From RGIG5270 sp045657185 (lineage in GTDB: Bacteria; Verrucomicrobiota; Lentisphaeria; Victivallales; Victivallaceae): a stretch of 28,233 nucleotides of DNA. The stretch covers positions 1 through 28,233 of the forward strand of contig JAZOSO010000091.1 of NCBI GenBank assembly GCA_045657185.1, given 5' to 3'. The notes below the pieces were generated by a model, which made no database searches, was not told the DNA's origin, and saw only the letters and a list, made by a program, of their open reading frames with translations. This document shows, piece by piece, positions 1-6,306 of the stretch (its first letter is position 1; every line of letters begins with the position of its first letter). The position numbers and the translations under genes were made by a program.

Positions 1-96
1 GGATATGTCTATATCAATTACTCCACTCAGCAGCGCATCCCCAAACTCTCCGCAAAGTGGATGAAAGAAGTCATCAAAAACGGCAGAGTTATGTAA
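1..96 (+). CDS. C-terminal end of an unidentified protein (5' truncated by window edge)
   Basis: An open frame enters from the window edge and ends at TAA 94-96, giving 31 visible residues that begin GYVYINYSTQQ and end KNGRVM. It is followed 14 bases later by a strong intrinsic terminator, which supports it being the true end of a transcribed gene. The fragment is too short to identify. The tyrosine/isoleucine-rich strand followed by a proline loosely recalls the end of a hotdog-fold acyl-CoA thioesterase, but that is only a guess and I assign no function. Confidence 0.6.
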   Translation, partial: GYVYINYSTQQRIPKLSAKWMKEVIKNGRVM

Positions 97-110
97 AAAA
101 TCTCACTCAA

Positions 111-149
111 AATCCCCCGCGGCAAAATCTCCGGCGGGGGAATTTTTTT
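111..149 (+). terminator. Rho-independent terminator of the upstream gene
   Basis: A GC-rich stem with arms AATCCCCCGC and GCGGGGGAA surrounds a loop of about 12 bases and is followed directly by a run of seven T. It lies 14 bases after the stop codon at 96, in the right orientation to end that transcript. Confidence 0.85.
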
Positions 150-230
150 ATTCGCGCTGTTCCCCTTGAGGGGAGATAATGAAATTATTTTTGAGAATAA
201 AAAATTGAGGGGTTTGGGGTATAGTGAATT

Positions 231-451
231 GCGATAGCAATGAACGGGGCGTTTCACCGCCTTTTGTTTTGCTATCGCCTCAGCAAAAGCACGTTGTATA
301 TTTTTACAACGGGGTATGCCAATGTGACAGCATACCATAAAAAAATTATGGCGAAGTCCGGCGGAAGATTTGATTGCTCATTCCCCAAAAAAGGGGGAGG
401 AGCAATCGAACATTTCGCCGAAAAACAGCCTGACACCACCCGGCCGCTGAC
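231..451 (+). repeat. Dispersed structured repeat, copy A
   Basis: A second copy lies at 28006-28233. Three blocks match in the same order and orientation: 271-335 with 28024-28088 (59 of 65 identical), 350-371 with 28118-28139 (21 of 22) and 408-435 with 28190-28217 (28 of 28). Between the blocks the sequence differs but folds alike: CCATAA/TTATGG at about 335-351, and an 8-bp stem GATTGCTC (372-379) / GAGCAATC (400-407) with an inner CCCC/GGGG stem. The conserved part holds GTTGTA/TACAAC (293-310) and GGCGAA/TTCGCC (350-355 and 414-419). At the left end, 231-256 is an exact reverse complement of copy B 28006-28031, so this module is inverted relative to the rest and pairs (10 bp) with 270-277 and neighbours. 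There is no transposase. Role unknown. Confidence 0.85.
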
Positions 452-485
452 ACTCACGCGCCAGCGTCACATCGCTCCGGGTCGT

Positions 486-523
486 ACCCGGCGCCGGGTG
501 CAGGGGCGGCGTAAGCCCCTGCA
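486..523. repeat. Paired GC-rich palindromes in the intergenic gap
   Basis: A 14-base perfect palindrome ACCCGGCGCCGGGT (486-499) is followed at once by an 8-bp hairpin GCAGGGGC (500-507) / GCCCCTGC (515-522) with a 7-base loop and then seven A. A weaker hairpin with GCTAT/ATAGC arms sits at 542-568. They may belong to the extended repeat that starts at 231, because the copy-B sequence stops before this point. No T-run follows on either strand, so these are not classical terminators. Confidence 0.6.
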
Positions 524-615
524 AAAAAAGCACAAGATACAGCTATCTCCCCATATTGGGAACATAGCATTTTTATTTGACTGTATTATAAAAGATGACT
601 GATTTTTTGCAGGGA

Positions 616-642
616 TTCGGGGGACGCAGTCAGTCCCCCGAA
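616..642. repeat. Ten-bp inverted repeat downstream of the minus-strand gene
   Basis: Arms TTCGGGGGAC (616-625) and GTCCCCCGAA (633-642) are perfectly complementary around a 7-base loop. The element lies 34 bases beyond the stop codon of the minus-strand gene (677-1081) and could be its transcript end. On the minus strand, however, it is followed by a purine-rich run rather than by T, so an intrinsic terminator is not supported. It may instead be another dispersed palindrome. Confidence 0.5.
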
Positions 643-676
643 AGTTGCCCCCAACTGAAGAATTGCATATCAAAAA

Positions 677-1081
677 TCAGTTTTTGCTTTGCGGTGCAGA
701 AACTTTTGCTTTGTCTGCAGGAGAGTTTTCAGCGGGTGCTGATTGTTTTTCCTGCAATGCTTTTTGTACGGAATGCTGCTGCGGGGCAACAGGATAAAAG
801 ATTTGCATGACGTCGGGGCGTTCCTGAATTTCGCGTATGGCGTCTTCCATCATTTCCGTAGAGCTGACGGAGATGATTGCGGTCCAGAAAAGGGCGAGAA
901 TGACAGAGAAGACATTCAGTACAATTCCGCTCATACCCCACGGACAGTAGCCGTCACGGCAAACTTTGCACAATCCGATGATGAGTCCTGCGATTGCGGG
1001 GATAATAATAAAATACCCCAGATTCGGAAAGAGTGCGACTGCAAATACGATTAAACCGATGATCAATGAAAGTGTGCCCAT
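677..1081 (-). CDS. Small membrane protein, function unknown (134 aa)
   Basis: The start is set by a textbook AAGGAGG six bases upstream of the ATG on the minus strand. The N-terminal half (residues about 3-70) is hydrophobic, with two to three probable membrane spans. Between the spans is a cysteine cluster, CKVCRDGYC (about residues 38-46), that could bind metal or form disulfides. The last 60 residues are polar and rich in Ala, Pro, Gln and Lys, ending in a low-complexity tail. The layout recalls small DUF4190-like membrane proteins, but I cannot assign it. It is divergent from purA and has a candidate promoter of its own at 1137-1164. Confidence 0.75.
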   Translation of the reverse strand: MGTLSLIIGLIVFAVALFPNLGYFIIIPAIAGLIIGLCKVCRDGYCPWGMSGIVLNVFSVILALFWTAIISVSSTEMMEDAIREIQERPDVMQIFYPVAPQQHSVQKALQEKQSAPAENSPADKAKVSAPQSKN

Positions 1082-1136
1082 ATAAACCTCCTTGTTAAAT
1101 TAAGGGCGGCCGAACCCGTTTCGGCTTTCTGCTGTT

Positions 1137-1164
1137 AAATTAACCTTTTGTTGAGTATATTCAA
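1137..1164 (-). promoter_or_regulatory. Candidate sigma-70-type promoter for the minus-strand membrane protein gene
   Basis: Read on the minus strand, TTGAAT (1159-1164) and TAATTT (1137-1142) are separated by 16 bases, with GGT directly before the -10. The 11-base word TGTTAAATTAA (plus-strand reading) occurs at 1133-1143, overlapping the -10, and again exactly 40 bases away at 1093-1103, so a second -10-like hexamer lies nearer the gene. Confidence 0.4.
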
Positions 1165-1282
1165 TCACTTTCCGCTTTAAAACAACATAACAGCAAAAGC
1201 TATTATTTCCGTCAAAAGCAGTTGAATATTACATAAACTGCGATAAATTTTACTTTTATTCAGCTTTATTTGCTCTTTGCTC

Positions 1283-1310
1283 TTGACATTTACGCTGCAG
1301 GGTGTAAATT
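1283..1310 (+). promoter_or_regulatory. Promoter of purA
   Basis: A consensus TTGACA (1283-1288) is followed after 16 bases by TAAATT (1305-1310), with GGGTG immediately upstream of the -10. The purA start codon lies about 50 bases downstream, preceded by an AAGG Shine-Dalgarno at about 1347-1350. Confidence 0.6.
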
Positions 1311-1360
1311 AACTTAAGTGTGTAAAAATTATTACTTAATTAACATAAGGAAAAAATAAA

Positions 1361-2629
1361 ATGTCAGTAGATATTCTGGTCGGTACTCAATGGGGCGATG
1401 AAGGCAAAGGCAAACTTATCGATGTTTTGACCCGCGATGTAGATATGGTTGTGCGTTTTCAGGGCGGCAACAATGCAGGTCATACAGTTGAAATCGGAGA
1501 TGAAAAATACGTTCTTCACCTCGTTCCCTCCGGTATCTTCCGCCCCGGCGTCAAATGTGTCATCGGCAACGGCCTCGTTGTTGACCCCATCGGTCTTATG
1601 GAAGAAATGGTCGATCTCAAAAAACGCGGCATTGATATTTCAAATATTGAACTCAGCGACAAAGCTCACCTCATTTTCGCTTATCACAAAGCATGCGACA
1701 AAATGAAAGAACTCGCCGCCGGCAAAGCCAAAATCGGTACAACCGGACGCGGTATCGGTCCCGCTTATGAAGACAAAGCCGGACGCTGCGGCATCCGCGG
1801 CGGAGCCCTCCGTGACATCGCTCTCCTGGAAGAACTTTTCCGTGTCCAGTGTGAAAAATACAATAAACGCTTTGCCGCCGCCGGTGTTGATACTCTTGAT
1901 GTTGATGCTGAATGGGCAAAAGTCAAAGAAGCCGCAATCTATCTGGCTCCTTATGTCACAGATACAGTCCTTTCTGTCAACAAAGCTGCCAAAGCAGGCA
2001 AAAACGTTCTTTTTGAAGGTGCACAGGGTGCATTGCTTGACATTGACCACGGCACATATCCTTTTGTCACCAGCAGCAATACAATTTCCGGCGGCGCATG
2101 TACCGGCAGCGGTATCGCACCCCGTTATGTTGATACAGTCTGGGGCGTTATGAAAGCCTATACCACCCGCGTCGGTGAAGGTCCTTTCCCGACCGAACTT
2201 TTTGACAAAGACGGCGAAGAACTCCGCAACATCGGCAGAGAATTCGGTGCAACTACCGGCCGTCCCCGCCGCTGCGGCTGGTTTGATGCTGTTATTTCAG
2301 CTTATTCCTGCATGATCAACGGTGTCAACAAACTTGCTATTACCAAACTTGACGTACTTGATACACTTGAAACTGTCTGCATCTGCACAGCATACGAACT
2401 TGACGGCAAAGTCATTACCGAAATGCCCACCAGCGCAGCTGACCTCGCCCGTGTTAAACCGATTTATGAAAAACATCCCGGCTGGTGCTGCAGCACTGCA
2501 GAAGCCCGCACTTTCGGCGAACTTCCCGAAAATGCACAGAAATATCTGAACCGCATTGCCGAACTCGTTGATGCTGAAGTTGCTATCGTTTCTGTCGGTC
2601 CCCGCCGTGACCAGACTTTTCTGGTCTGA
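1361..2629 (+). CDS. purA: Adenylosuccinate synthetase
   Basis: This cytoplasmic enzyme of purine synthesis joins IMP and aspartate, using GTP, to make adenylosuccinate on the way to AMP. The 422-residue length is normal for the family. The N-terminal GTP-binding loop GTQWGDEGKGK (residues 8-18) is intact, followed by RFQGGNNAGHT, which contains the catalytic His, and the IMP-binding stretch GTTGRGIGPAYEDKAGR. Also present are EGAQGALLDIDHGTYPFVT, TTRVGEGPFPTE and GATTGRPRRCGW. Start: ATG at 1361 with AAGG ten bases upstream. It has its own promoter (1283-1310). No clear terminator separates it from the downstream rodA-like gene (48-base gap), so they may be partly co-transcribed. Confidence 0.97.
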   Translation: MSVDILVGTQWGDEGKGKLIDVLTRDVDMVVRFQGGNNAGHTVEIGDEKYVLHLVPSGIFRPGVKCVIGNGLVVDPIGLMEEMVDLKKRGIDISNIELSDKAHLIFAYHKACDKMKELAAGKAKIGTTGRGIGPAYEDKAGRCGIRGGALRDIALLEELFRVQCEKYNKRFAAAGVDTLDVDAEWAKVKEAAIYLAPYVTDTVLSVNKAAKAGKNVLFEGAQGALLDIDHGTYPFVTSSNTISGGACTGSGIAPRYVDTVWGVMKAYTTRVGEGPFPTELFDKDGEELRNIGREFGATTGRPRRCGWFDAVISAYSCMINGVNKLAITKLDVLDTLETVCICTAYELDGKVITEMPTSAADLARVKPIYEKHPGWCCSTAEARTFGELPENAQKYLNRIAELVDAEVAIVSVGPRRDQTFLV

Positions 2630-2665
2630 CAGCGAAAGATGTAAATTACTTGAAAGTTTTTGTTC

Positions 2666-2671
2666 AAAGGA
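2666..2671 (+). promoter_or_regulatory. Ribosome binding site that fixes the rodA-like start
   Basis: AAAGGA is six bases before ATG 2678. The frame is open further upstream to a TTG at 2660, but that codon would lie in front of this site, so ATG 2678 is the better start. Confidence 0.7.
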
Positions 2672-2677
2672 ACTTTA

Positions 2678-3844
2678 ATGACACGCAAACTGCAAGTAAA
2701 CAGAATTACATCAGATAAAGAAAACTCAAAATTTGCTCAATATTTGAAGTCATTTGATTATTGGCAGATTTTGAGTTTATTTATTCTGTTGGGTACCGGT
2801 CTGCTTTTTATTTACAGCACCGGAGTACAGTCGGGGAATGAAGGTTTTTTTCTCCGTCAGCTGTTCTGGGTAGGGGTGTCAATTCCGGTCTATATAATTT
2901 TTTCCCATGTTGACAGCCGTTTGTGGGAGGTTATTGCTGAGCCGTTTTTTCTGATTTCGCTGCTTTTGCTGGTACTGGTGCTGATTTTCGGCACAAAAAT
3001 ATCGGGTGCGAAGCGTTGGCTGGATTTGCAGTTCTTCAACTTTCAGCCGTCGGAAGTCGCAAAATTGGCATTGATAGTAATACTTGCCAAAATGCTGAGT
3101 TTTCCGAAGTTTGATGTCAATAAAATATCAACTCTGCTGCTGGTATTAGGTATCATACTGCTGCCTTTCATTCTCATATTTATAGAACCTGACCTCGGCA
3201 GTGCATTATTGCTGCTGCCTTGCAGCGGAGTTATGCTGCTGGCGGCAGGCTTGAGCCGCAAATGGATTTTTTCACTGCTCGGTGTAATGATCGTTTTCGG
3301 CGCATTGCTGACGGCAAATGAATATTTTCAAATCCGCCCTCTGCTTAAAAATTACCATAAAGCACGAATTAAAGCCTTTCTGCGCCCTGAAGAAGCTCCG
3401 AGTGATATGACTTATCAGCAGAGACAAAGTGAACTCGCCGTCGGATCGGGAGGGCTGTACGGCAAAGGTTTGGGCAAAGGAACTCAACATGCGCTGGGGT
3501 ATCTGCCGCAGTCAGCGGCGAATAACGATTTTATTTTTTCAGTAATTGCCGAAGAATGGGGATTTTTCCGTTGTTTCGGACTGCTGTGTGTTTTTCTGCT
3601 GCTGTGTCTGAGAATTCTGTCGGCGGCATTTCATGCGGAGAATAAATTCAGTTGTTACGTCGCACTCGGAATAGGAACCTTGTTTTTTACTCAAATTGTT
3701 GTCAATATAAATGTAAATGTCGGTCTTGCACCCGTCACCGGACTGGTTCTGCCGTTTGTAAGTTACGGCGGCTCATTTCTGCTGGTCGGTATGGCGGCGG
3801 CAGGCATCTGTCAATCTGTATGGCGCAACAGAGTCAAAGAATAA
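2678..3844 (+). CDS. rodA: RodA/FtsW-family peptidoglycan glycosyltransferase
   Basis: A polytopic inner-membrane SEDS protein that polymerises lipid II glycan strands with a partner class B penicillin-binding protein. From ATG 2678 it has 388 residues and about ten membrane spans, starting near residue 30 with the typical GTGLLFIYSTG segment. Family motifs are visible in order: KISGAKRWLDL...FQPSEVAKLALI, IEPDLGSALLLLP, GKGLGKGTQHALGYLPQS, NNDFIFSVIAEEWGF with the conserved acidic residue, and PVTGLVLPFVSYGGS near the end. The AEEWGF and PVTGLVLPF forms fit RodA (elongation) better than FtsW. No penicillin-binding protein or MreBCD gene is adjacent, so RodA rather than FtsW or SpoVE is likely but not certain. 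Confidence 0.9.
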   Translation: MTRKLQVNRITSDKENSKFAQYLKSFDYWQILSLFILLGTGLLFIYSTGVQSGNEGFFLRQLFWVGVSIPVYIIFSHVDSRLWEVIAEPFFLISLLLLVLVLIFGTKISGAKRWLDLQFFNFQPSEVAKLALIVILAKMLSFPKFDVNKISTLLLVLGIILLPFILIFIEPDLGSALLLLPCSGVMLLAAGLSRKWIFSLLGVMIVFGALLTANEYFQIRPLLKNYHKARIKAFLRPEEAPSDMTYQQRQSELAVGSGGLYGKGLGKGTQHALGYLPQSAANNDFIFSVIAEEWGFFRCFGLLCVFLLLCLRILSAAFHAENKFSCYVALGIGTLFFTQIVVNINVNVGLAPVTGLVLPFVSYGGSFLLVGMAAAGICQSVWRNRVKE

Positions 3845-3893
3845 TTATTTACAGAATAAATAAACAAAATATAACACAAAAAGAGAGGTTTTT

Positions 3894-4982
3894 ATGAAAA
3901 AATTATTTGCAGTCATACTGCTGTTGACGGCAGTATTGAAAGTTTCCGCACTCGGAACCGGCGATGATGCAATGGAGTTGAAGTCAAAGTTTTATAACGG
4001 CAAAATTTTCAAAGCCCGTTTTTATATGGTTGATACCAAAAATAAAGATAAGCTCAAAGTTCTGGTTTTTGCCCGTTTGCTGGCAGATGATTTTCTGAAA
4101 TCCGAACCGCTGATAAAAAATATCGGCAGCCGCAAAAATATTTCTCTGGCATTTGCGACGCCTGCAGAAACGGAGATTGAGACATTTCTCAAGGTAAATC
4201 CGCATTTTGAATACGCACTTTTGTATGACCGTAATGCACACAAAGCCTATATGGAGGAAAATATTATTTATCCGCGTGCATTTGTTATAAATTATCAGAA
4301 TAAAATCATCTGGGACGGCGAGCTGATGGATTTACCCGATATGCTGGATAAATTTGCTGCGGGGAAATACGATTTGGAAACCAACCGTAAAATAAACCGT
4401 TATCTTGCTGAAATGCAGAATGCTCTGCGCTCCGGCAGTGAATATCAGCTTGACCGTGCCGCCAGGGAAATTCTGGCATTGGAACCGGGTAATCTGGCAT
4501 GTCTGCGAATGCGGATGTTTGCTTTTGAAAACACCAACAGACACGAAGAAGCATGGAAATTTCTGGATGAATTCCGCCGTAAATACCCTGCTGAAAAATA
4601 TTTGTATATGCTTCAGATAGATATGGGCGGGCGTTATGCTTCTTTTGCGGAACGCGGAGCTGAAACTGCAGCAGCATTTGTCAAAGCCGGGCTCGGAACT
4701 GCCGAAGACCGTCTGCTGTTGTGCTGGATGCTTGCCAATCATTACAATTACAGCATTGAGGCTCTTGACAATGCGCAGAAACTTCTGTCATCAATCAACG
4801 AAGAAACATTCAAAAACAGCCGTCAGCAGCACGGGCTTTATCACCGGGCAGCGGCACTTATCGCCTACAAACGAGGCAACCTTGCAGAGGCGGTAAAAAA
4901 ACAACGCCGTGCATGTGAAGTTTTTGACAATGCAGAATTCCGCAAGATATTAAAATTTTATGAAAAATTACATCAAAAATAA
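3894..4982 (+). CDS. Secreted protein with thioredoxin-like N-terminal and helical-repeat C-terminal domain
   Basis: The 362-residue product starts with a signal peptide (KKLFAVILLLTAVLKVSALG; cleavage near residue 20), so it probably acts in the periplasm. Residues about 50-160 read like a thioredoxin/TlpA fold: a strand LKVLVFAR, then LLYDRN, then IIYPRAFVINYQNKIIWDG, the usual cis-proline strand and hairpin. There is no CXXC active site, so disulfide chemistry is not expected. Residues about 165-360 are helical with TPR-like spacing (AAREILALEPGNLACLRM, AWKFLDEFRRKYP, AVKKQRRACEVF). A good AAGAGAGG ribosome site precedes ATG 3894. It follows the rodA-like gene by 49 bases and may share its transcript. 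I do not recognise a named family. Confidence 0.8.
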   Translation: MKKLFAVILLLTAVLKVSALGTGDDAMELKSKFYNGKIFKARFYMVDTKNKDKLKVLVFARLLADDFLKSEPLIKNIGSRKNISLAFATPAETEIETFLKVNPHFEYALLYDRNAHKAYMEENIIYPRAFVINYQNKIIWDGELMDLPDMLDKFAAGKYDLETNRKINRYLAEMQNALRSGSEYQLDRAAREILALEPGNLACLRMRMFAFENTNRHEEAWKFLDEFRRKYPAEKYLYMLQIDMGGRYASFAERGAETAAAFVKAGLGTAEDRLLLCWMLANHYNYSIEALDNAQKLLSSINEETFKNSRQQHGLYHRAAALIAYKRGNLAEAVKKQRRACEVFDNAEFRKILKFYEKLHQK

Positions 4983-5032
4983 GAAAAAATCAAAATTTTT
5001 CTATAAAATATGAAAAAAATATAAAAAAAGGG

Positions 5033-5061
5033 TTGACTTTTATACAAATATGGGTTAAGTT
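5033..5061 (+). promoter_or_regulatory. Promoter of the secG / pilus-like operon
   Basis: TTGACT (5033-5038) and TAAGTT (5056-5061) are 17 bases apart, with TGGGT directly before the -10, in an A/T-rich gap of 156 bases. The secG start codon is about 78 bases beyond the -10. With the terminator at 15595-15628 this defines a probable 10.5-kb transcription unit. Confidence 0.6.
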
Positions 5062-5138
5062 TATTATGTGTCTTTTTGTATACACACGAAAAATATATTT
5101 TTTTTGAAACAAATTAAACTATTGAAAGGTAAAAATAT

Positions 5139-5510
5139 ATGACTTTTTGGGCAGTAATTTTGTATGCGGCAGTAATTCTGGTCGCCATTCTTCTCATCGC
5201 TTTGGTTCTCGTTCAGCAGTCCAAAGGCGGCGGCTTCGGCGGTGCATTCGGCGGATTGGGCGAATCTATTCTCGGCGCACAAGCCGGCAGTCATTTGACT
5301 AAACTTACTGTAATTTTAAGCTCAATTTTCTTTGTCCTTGTGCTTGCTATTGCGATTTTGATTTCACATGGCGGCGCAACAAAAACCTCCGTCGGCGCAG
5401 TTGACGCATTAGTGCAAAAAGCTGCCGCACAGACTGAAGCTCAAGTCAAAGCAGCAGCTCCCGCCACCGCAGATGCAAAAGAAAAAACCGGAACTCCCGT
5501 TAAAAAATAA
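5139..5510 (+). CDS. secG: Preprotein translocase subunit SecG
   Basis: SecG is the small auxiliary subunit of the SecYEG channel in the inner membrane. The 123-residue product has the family layout: a first membrane span (residues about 3-25), a cytoplasmic glycine-rich loop with LVQQSKGGGFGGAFGGLGES, LTKLTVILSSIFFVLVLAIAI as the second span, then an Ala/Lys-rich tail. The tail beyond residue 80 is low-complexity and probably disordered. Start at ATG 5139 with GAAAGG about ten bases upstream. It is the first gene after the promoter at 5033-5061 and lies only 23 bases before the pilus-like genes, so export capacity and envelope machinery are probably transcribed together. Confidence 0.93.
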   Translation: MTFWAVILYAAVILVAILLIALVLVQQSKGGGFGGAFGGLGESILGAQAGSHLTKLTVILSSIFFVLVLAIAILISHGGATKTSVGAVDALVQKAAAQTEAQVKAAAPATADAKEKTGTPVKK

Positions 5511-5533
5511 TTAACAATCAAGGAGATATCCCC

Positions 5534-6289
5534 ATGAAAAAAGCATTAAAAATGATACTTGCAGTTTCAAGCTGTATGCTTGCAGGGGGATATTGTGCTT
5601 GCGGCGCAGAAAAAAATACTATTAATGATTCAATGAAAATCACAATCAGTTCCGCTCTCCCCCCGCAGGCAAAAACAACCGGTACTGTCGGTTCAAACTC
5701 CTCAAATTCAAAAAATCAATGGGTGCAAGTCGACATCAAATTCCGTACTGACGATGTTAAATCATTCGCTAAAAGATACTTGGATGAACCGGAACTTGCA
5801 GTTGAACTTGCCACATATTCCAACAGAGAGCAAATCAGAAATCTGGTCTTTACCGGCAAGGTAAATTACTGGTTCATTGAACAGGACGGCAAAGAACACA
5901 ATATGAAAATGCTTCTGCCTGCTCCGTTCTTCCGCCGTTATAATGACAATCGCACTGTTGACCGCACTGTTTTTGTTGCCAGAGCCTCCGTTTCATTCAA
6001 CGGCAAGCAGCACGCAGTCGCTTACGGTTCAAATAAAGGCTTGTCAGAGAAAGAGATAAAGAATTTTTTCACCAAGATTCCTTCCGATGCAATTTTCCTT
6101 AAAGACTCTCTTATCGGTCGTTCCGGCACTCCCTGGAGCGTAATTGAAGTCAACAGATATGAATTTGAAAAATCACCGTGGCTTTCAGGCAAACGCATTG
6201 AACCGGTCACTTCAAAAGGCAGTCCCGCCGCTCTCAACACGACGGTCAAAACTGTAAATACCAGAAAAGCAAAAAGAAATAAGAAATAA
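5534..6289 (+). CDS. Amuc_1102-like secreted component of the PVC pilus-like system
   Basis: A 251-residue exported protein with an N-terminal signal (KKALKMILAVSSCMLAGGYC; the cysteine at about residue 21 could be a lipidation site, although the context is not a perfect lipobox). After a Ser/Asn/Thr-rich linker (about 45-60) there is a beta-rich region (VQVDIKFRTDD, VNYWFIEQDGKEHNMKMLLPAPFF, VDRTVFVARASVSF) and a basic tail rich in Lys/Arg. Assignment to the Amuc_1102 family rests mainly on position, directly in front of the PilM-like gene, together with size and a signal peptide. AAGGAG lies eight bases before ATG 5534. Its biochemical role is not known to me. Confidence 0.6.
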   Translation: MKKALKMILAVSSCMLAGGYCACGAEKNTINDSMKITISSALPPQAKTTGTVGSNSSNSKNQWVQVDIKFRTDDVKSFAKRYLDEPELAVELATYSNREQIRNLVFTGKVNYWFIEQDGKEHNMKMLLPAPFFRRYNDNRTVDRTVFVARASVSFNGKQHAVAYGSNKGLSEKEIKNFFTKIPSDAIFLKDSLIGRSGTPWSVIEVNRYEFEKSPWLSGKRIEPVTSKGSPAALNTTVKTVNTRKAKRNKK

Positions 6290-6306
6290 TACGGAAGATA
6301 TAGTTT

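Noticed and set aside
27..338. Minus-strand open frame over the left gap (103 codons)
   Set aside because: It runs through a terminator and repeat copy A. The part resembling the frame at 27918-28112 is only the shared repeat, and it has no ribosome site.
500..522. GCAGGGGC hairpin as an intrinsic terminator
   Set aside because: It is followed by A rather than T on the plus strand, and on the minus strand the T run comes before the stem.
240..602. Plus-strand open frame in repeat copy A (120 codons), with a counterpart at 28002-28232
   Set aside because: The reading frame follows the structured repeat, and the two copies diverge fully in the hairpin regions. No ribosome site is visible. Kept only as a weak coding hint in the findings.
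2660..2677. TTG 2660 as start of the rodA-like gene
   Set aside because: The AAAGGA site at 2666-2671 lies downstream of it and is ideally placed for ATG 2678.
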